A stretch of DNA of 64,000 nt from Hypholoma sublateritium FD-334 SS-4 (taxonomy: Eukaryota; Basidiomycota; Agaricomycetes; Agaricales; Strophariaceae): contig KN817533.1 of the NCBI GenBank assembly GCA_000827495.1, positions 62,001-126,000 on the forward strand, written 5' to 3'. This document shows positions 58,125 to 64,000 of this stretch, piece by piece (within the stretch, counting starts at the first letter, position 1; each line of letters opens with the position of its first letter). The notes under the pieces are model-generated. The model was given only the letters and a program-made list of their open reading frames with translations. It searched no databases and was not told where the DNA came from. Both the position numbers and the translations under genes were made by a program.

Positions 58125-58750
58125 CGTGCACAAGGAAGAAAAACCGAAGAGTTCTATTGAGAGTAATAACGAGAGTGGTTAGTAAGACTTATCGGATAAG
58201 ATGGCGTTATTCGGATCTAGCCGGCTTCTATTTAAAAGCGCGACGACGGTGAACTCGTCAGACACCTTGACCAGATCCTATGTTCGTTCACAAATCAAAG
58301 CCAATAATAATACTTAAGTATCTCGGGTTTCATCGTTGTTGCACCTTGCACTGCTCTTTAATCGTATCAATTGACCTCAGCCAATGAACAAATTTCGCTT
58401 CAAACCCAACCGAAGAGCACCACAGGAGGAACGGTATAAACTACTGTGTCGAACTGCTGTCATGGACTGGGGATTCATCCGTCAAGATTGGCAAGTTCTC
58501 CTCTTTTGTGCACTTTATAAGGCAAATCTGATTTGTCTGTACACATCAAGCTCATAAGGCTTTGTTCCAAAAGGGATTGCTAATATTGCGCAGGTAGATC
58601 ACCCTCGAGGTCATAACGGTAGCTACATTTTTAGCCGAGTCAGCTCGAGGTTTGCTCGAGGTGAGTTCCCAATACCGCAGCCTGTCTCAGCGAAGACAAT
58701 CTTTTTGACGGGCAACTGACGCGGTACCAGGAAACCATAACTGAGAGATC
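58125..58750. other. divergent intergenic region, glutaredoxin and F-box promoters
   Basis: A short plus-strand frame at 58384 begins MNKFRFKPNRRAPQEERYKL and ends MDWGFIRQDW before either a stop further on or a GC-AG intron border. It could be a small upstream exon or a chance ORF of up to 57 codons. Too weak to call. Confidence 0.4.
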
Positions 58751-60036
58751 ATGATGACTCAAAATCAAGCCGTGACTCTGCCTGTGGAATTACACGACAT
58801 GATACTTAGCGCACTGTTGCGCTTGGATGGGAAATCAGCAAGACCACTATCTTCCGTGTGTCACCATTGGCGCATGCAACTCTACAAAAGCATCTTCGCC
58901 GACATACACTTAGATCAACTCACTGCTATTCCTTTCTCTCGCCTTCTCGCTGGCTCGTTTTCGTGCTTAGCAATCCTTCCATCCGTGCGTAATCTCCACT
59001 TGAACACAAACGGCCAGAGACCTTGGTCAGATACCGATATCGTCATAATAAAGCACCTCCTTGTTCAATTCGCTCTGCGAACAAACCTAAGTTCGCTCGC
59101 GTTATCGGACGTCGATGGCGCAGGAAAGTACCAACTCGATATCACAAGCTTGTCGCTACCATCCTTTAGCTCTGTCAACACCGTAAAGCTTTGCCGAATC
59201 ATCTTCAAGGAGCCATCCAGTTTCAGGAAACTCTTTGCCCTATTCCCAGCGGTCAAACACGTAGAATTCAATGGCATTCTCTGCCCCTGGTCCAATGAGC
59301 ACTGGTCCGAACTACCACCAGGAGAGTTCGCACTTAACCTGGTCGTATATAGCGCATCATCGCACCGAACCAACATTCAATGGACATTGACAGACCCAAT
59401 CGCCTCTATCAAAATGGAAGACTTATGTAGTCTTGGCCAATTGACCACGGCTGATATGCCTACTCTTCTGCGACAGATTGGCCCTGCTCTGCGGGAATTG
59501 GACGTCGACTTTCAACCCGAACTAATGCATGGTCAATATTTTTTCCCTCTGTACTTTTTTTCACTGGCCGCGAAACTTACCTGCTATCTTGTTTTTGCGC
59601 AGGCCTCTTACTCGACAGTGTCGTGAACGCTCTAGACCTCTCTGCTGCGCGCTTTCTGCGCCGCATCCGACTCGGATCGTCGACACACGTGCTGTCGTGC
59701 ATGCACTGGGTGCCCAACGTGTTGTACGGCCTGTCTGCGGTGAACAACCCTAGCTTGAAGGTCCTCGCAATCCGCTTCGCTTCCTCGCGCCAGTTTCACC
59801 TCGACCGACCCTTCCTGCGGTTCCTCACGCGTGGCCTCTGTAAACGGCAGTACAGCGCCGTTCGCAAGATCCACTTCATAGCGCACCACGACTGTCCGTT
59901 TGACCAGTGCACTGAGCGTGCTATCACGCAGTCGATACAGGCCGAGCTTCCGCACTATCATAAACAAGGTCTTGTCAGGATCACATTTTGCGCGCGCGAG
60001 GATGAATCAGATGATAGCGTAGGAAGGTCGGCCTAA
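58751..60036 (+). CDS. F-box-like domain protein
   Basis: Agaricomycete genomes hold many such proteins, thought to be substrate adaptors of SCF ubiquitin ligases; the target is unknown. The protein starts MMTQNQAVTLPVELHDMILS, and the F-box-like motif is LPVELHDMILSALLRLDGKS followed by LSSVCHHWRMQLYKSIF. A leucine-rich but irregular region follows (SLALSDVDGAGKYQLDITSL; LFALFPAVKHVEFNGIL; LLRQIGPALRELDVDFQPEL). One intron after ELMHG joins to LLLDSVVNALDLSAARFLRR, then RLGSSTHVLSCMHWVPNVLY and NPSLKVLAIRFAS. The stop is at 60036. Without splicing the first exon would end at CYLVFAQASYSTVS. Length is about 400 residues. It appears intact. Confidence 0.85.
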
Positions 60037-62089
60037 TCTTCGAAGCCCGGCATGTGAAAGGTTGTGATCAAAGCAATTATAGATCGGCATACATAGAGAG
60101 TCAATCTTAGAATCAGAATTTTGAGTACGCGTTCCCCAGCTTGTTCGTCGCTATGCAAGTTAGGTCCGAGATTGACTTGAAGGGGTTCCTTGGTCCTATA
60201 CATATGTAAACCACAACATCCCACATACGTATACCTTCCATACATGTGTGTTGGCGGAAATCAGGGACAGAAATGCGCATTATGTATAACGTCTGCAGTG
60301 TGCACAGTTCAAACTTGGAATAAAATACCATCATGATGAAGGTTTGGCCTTTGTTACTTATTAGCTTTCTGTAATGCAGGCATAACTTGGGCATAACCGG
60401 TTGCCACGTACTGCTGTACCTGTGTATCGTACCTGGCTAATTCGAGGTTTTTGATTTTCCATTGGCGCGCAAACGATCACGTATATTGAAGCCTTCGCGG
60501 CCTTCGCCTCGGTGCCGTAGTAGAAAAGTTGGATATCTATCCCAAATCTATCCCTCTGTTCATGGACTTTCGTGCCGGTGGAGCATCCTTAGGGCTTGTG
60601 AACCATATGTAGAAGTTGGAGCAATTGAGCAGGCTTGTATTATTTCGCGTTTGACGCATTACTTTTTTTATTTTATTGGCGTAGCTGCCAGTGCCCGTAG
60701 CACTTGCTGCGCAATTCTTGTGGCGGTGGCGGCCCGGTCGTTCCGCTGATCACTATTGCCATTTCCGAGTCCTTGCCATTTCCATGGCATTTCCAATTTG
60801 TATCAAACGTTCACAGATTCCAGAAGGAACCCTTTGAAATCCTTGAGAACGACGATTATGTACGAGTTGTCAGCATGCACACAGTCAATGTTGAATGCGA
60901 AGAGTAATTGAGAGGTACTTACTTGTTATGTCTCTGAATCGCAAGCGGGCGTTCATGGAATACTAGGGAATACTCCGTGACAGACTTTAGTCCGCATCCC
61001 AGGGCCTGGGGCAGCTTCTACTATGTTCTCTGGCGCTGGTGAACCAGGAGCTACTGGGAGTCAAATTTTCTGTGGCTTCTCCGCAGATAAATCCAGCTAC
61101 GGGACCACTACAGGAGGAAATAATTGCTCCATTTATTAATGCCGATCCTGCAAAATTAAGGGGGGACCACGCTGGTCGTTTGGTAATTGTGCTAAATAGC
61201 ACTTTGCTTATCCAAAAGTCCGAGGATGAAATCGACTCCGACAAGTCACCGTTTAGAACGGTATTTGGAATTGTATGTACGCATGAATGCTGGCAGGGCT
61301 TGCCAGGTGGCGCTTAGCACGCAGTGTGCGTCCGATGAACCTTTGTATGTATCATAAAAAATTGTTAAATTATACTAGTAGATTACGCTTACGGCCTTCA
61401 CCCAATGATATGGTTTTTGAGACTCACTGGCCCACCACAGACCTCCGCGTTATCTGACTTGAGCCTTCGGTCACGCCTGTCATTACGTTGCAGCTCAATT
61501 AAATTCAAAAAGTATATTGTCGTAATTTTCCTTACCGGGGAATCTGCGCAGTACATAATCGTCCCATTGAGACCCTTTGCTGCTGTGAACAATAAGAACT
61601 AACATTTCGTTACAAGCACCGTGCTGGTACTATCCACTGAATGAATTTCCTCGTGGTTTGACCTCCCATGAGGTCAGTTGAGATTATACCGCAGCCAGTT
61701 CCTCATTTGACTGACGATCGTTATCCTTCGTTATCTCCCAACGCTCATTAATACGCCTCGAAAGAGGCATTTGACGAGAGCAGAACATAATAGAGTGATC
61801 CGCGACATCAGGGTAAAAACGTGACCCATGTTTGTATTGTGGAAAATCGATATAGAACTTACAACGGAGATGTTTGTAAATGGTGTATTTGACATGAACA
61901 TAGTAGGTGTCACTGGATAACAGGGAGCAGCCCCGTCTTCAGCCGCTGGGGCTAATGAATGTATAAGGCATCTAGGGCCCCTACCTGAAGGAAGCATGGC
62001 GCCCTAGGGTAGTCTATCCTGCGTCGTCGAAGAGATGAGAATACACTGGATATGATATGACCATGTGCGACCCACACTCATGATATGGA
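60037..62089. other. intergenic, unresolved coding hints
   Basis: 2 kb downstream of both the F-box gene and KU70. Plus-strand blocks ISESLPFPWHFQFVSNVHRF (near 60765-60825) and INADPAKLRGDHAGRLVIVL (near 61135-61195) look protein-like, as do minus-strand blocks near 61900 and 61560, but they do not form one convincing gene. I cannot assign any function. Confidence 0.35.
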
Positions 62090-64000
62090 TCAGCGGGTAG
62101 AGAGCCATCCAGAGACTCGCTCCAATAATTCATCTTTCTTTCCAAGCGTGGACTGCCCTTTCGATTTCAAGAATTCCTGTGAGAAAAGAAGCAAGGAGCC
62201 TATAAGAGATACTTATGCTCGGTCTCAAGATTGAGGTGTACCTTCAATTGATCAACGCGTAACTAGGCATTGACGAAATATTAGCATCGAGTCAATCAGA
62301 TGCTAAAGAGCACGTACCTTGGCAAGAGTACCATTTATGTGTTTGCTCTTGATCTCGGCTTCATCGACGCTGACGTCCTATTCATTAGTGAGATAGGCAA
62401 TATTCGGCATTGGATAGTCGAACGAACCGCTTTGCGTTTTGAACCGGTTGTGGCAATAACTATTGAAGCGGACGGGTCGTTTGCCAGTAAACGTTTCCAT
62501 TCTTTCATCAGTTGACCGGCGCGCTGCTCGGATGTGAGGCCAGAGTTAAACAGATCTACCAGATCGCATACTTTGTGTATCGCTTCCACAGGTGGCTCGG
62601 TCAGGTCTTTGAATGTCGACCGGTCATACTCTTCCCGGAAAGCGCTGGCTTGCAGCTGTTCGTTATGGAGTGCCAACGCTATAGATCATAGGGTCCCCAG
62701 AAGACAGAAAAATTCATATTGAGTTCGCGGTAGAGCCAAATAGATGCGTACCAGGATTAGGATACGTATCTGGCGGATATGATCCGTTTTTTATAGCAAG
62801 TTTTCCAATCCATTCGCATGCAATCGCATTGATATCCTCGTCGGTTGCTAATATGGTTGAAAGGTAGATATTTAATCAGTTACTTTATTGCACAGCGAGC
62901 CAAAATGTATCCGCAATTATAGATACCTTTGAATGCCATATCGACAGGTGCTGCCCTCATATCGTCCGCAAAAGGGAGCGGAATGAGGTGTATACCAGCC
63001 GGGTCATTCCACCCACTGTCATCGTGGGTTTCTTCCTAAGAAGTTTTTAACCTCGGGAAATAGAATCTGCGATGAGGATCGTACCTGCGGGAGCAAGGCG
63101 CAAAACATCGGTGTCGCATTTCGCCTGGTGAGCACAAGGGCCAATCCGATTTTCTTTTTCTTTATCATTGACTTGAGCAACGCGCTGAAGGTCCGTTTGC
63201 TGCCAGAATAAGACTGAGAAGACGCAGGGCATATGCCTGTCAGGTCACCGGATAGGAGAATCGCCTCATGTCAGCCTACCATTTCGTCCGGGTAAATAAA
63301 ATGTGAATGCTTGATGTTATCTTCGAACTCTAGTTCACTCAGGTCTTTGAATCCCAAAAGCTTGATTCCTGGAAAAGCAATAAGCCATGACAGACAATCA
63401 AACCAAATGCGACCAGCTGACCCGGTTCAAGACCCAAAGTACGGAAAGAGCGAATTTCTTCGGCAGTGTAAAACGGCTAGATTATATGGAGCAGGCCCAG
63501 GTCATGTCAAAGAGTATACACATACTGAGATGATACTCACGCGATGGCCAGCCTTCACACCACGGGCAGAAAAGTTCTGACTGGATTCTTCTACGTTTCC
63601 GTCATCGTCCGCAGTGGCACTTGTTCCCAGGTCTGCTCCGTAGACAATTTTTGTCTTGTCGACTTCTGCTTGCCGATCCTGGGGAACACACCGAGTTATT
63701 TGGTTAAACGCAAAGCATCACGACAGCCGGTGCGTCGCACCTCGTCCACGTAGGTTGTCCGAACAGTTGCAACTTCCATCCGGTCCCCCAGATCAACGAA
63801 ATATTTATATGAACCTTTTTTTTGTTCTGTGATTAACCCATATCTATGGAAATAGTATATTCAGATACGAAACCAATATCAGTTTATGATTGCACACCCT
63901 TTGATTCCAATAGTAAAGCCATTTGCTAGATGGAACGGAATACTAAAAAGCGAGCGCTTCGGAACCTCGCGGATACGCATCTGGGAAAGCAGATCCTCGA
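62090..64000 (-). CDS. KU70: Ku70, DNA end-binding subunit (C-terminal part, runs off right edge)
   Basis: Ku70 with Ku80 forms the ring that binds DNA double-strand ends in non-homologous end joining and at telomeres. The window holds the part after the vWA domain. It runs from MRIREVPKRSLFSIPFHLAN (start of the beta-barrel), through KYFVDLGDRMEVATVRTTYV, KIVYGADLGTSATADDD, PGIKLLGFKDLSELEFEDNI with KHSHFIYPDEM, YSGSKRTFSALLKSMIKKKK, IGLALVLTRRNATPMFCALL and NDPAGIHLIPLPFADDMRAA. The arm helices then follow (DLTEPPVEAIHKVCDLVDLF). The last exons encode the SAP DNA-binding domain: NGTLAKLRVDQLKEFLKSKG with STLGKKDELLERVSGWLSTR, stop at 62090. All joins keep frame. The N-terminal third lies beyond base 64000. 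No defects seen. Confidence 0.95.

Noticed and set aside
1..64000. CRISPR arrays, insertion sequences, prophage or rRNA genes
   Set aside because: No spaced direct repeats, bacterial transposase frames or rRNA signatures were seen; the intron structure is plainly eukaryotic.

Overview
The window is nuclear DNA of a filamentous basidiomycete, most likely an Agaricomycete. Genes are broken by many short GT-AG introns (about 45-90 bases). The gene content also fits: DUF6534 membrane proteins, caspase-domain proteins with long C-terminal extensions, an MYND/ankyrin protein and a Gti1/Pac2 regulator. No bacterial, viral or plasmid hallmark was seen. Order and species cannot be told from the sequence. 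I recognise about 19 protein-coding genes. Because exons are short, most were assembled by hand from splice sites and reading phase.

Layout. 1-15 kb: the 5' part of a monocarboxylate-type MFS transporter (cut by the left edge), a long Arg/Asp-repeat protein, GUP1 (MBOAT acyltransferase), the head-to-head pair NAS6 (proteasome assembly chaperone) and TFB2 (TFIIH subunit), and a WOPR transcription factor. 15-24 kb: an AT-rich, gene-poor stretch holding at least one unidentified multi-exon reading frame and short tandem repeats. 24-42 kb: a heat-shock-factor-binding protein, a FAR1/GCM1-like zinc-finger protein, a DUF6534 protein, a formamidase built partly from micro-exons, a secreted GH17 glucanase, GET4 and a second DUF6534 protein. 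43-53 kb: two related caspase-domain proteins of about 720 residues, with ERV41 between them on the opposite strand. 55-64 kb: an MYND/ankyrin gene with an apparent frameshift, a Grx3/Grx4-type monothiol glutaredoxin, an F-box protein, and the C-terminal part of KU70 (cut by the right edge).

Most genes are housekeeping: transcription/repair (TFB2, KU70), proteostasis and tail-anchored protein delivery (NAS6, GET4, HSBP1), the secretory pathway and GPI anchors (ERV41, GUP1), and redox/iron (Grx). They form no pathway. The accessory part is the caspase pair, the DUF6534 pair, the zinc-finger gene and the MYND gene. The caspase pair is the best candidate for an undescribed function: both copies keep the His/Cys dyad and share an uncharacterised C-terminal region and intron positions. 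The formamidase has exons of 6, 10, 14, 15 and 20 bases, which ordinary gene finders would probably miss.
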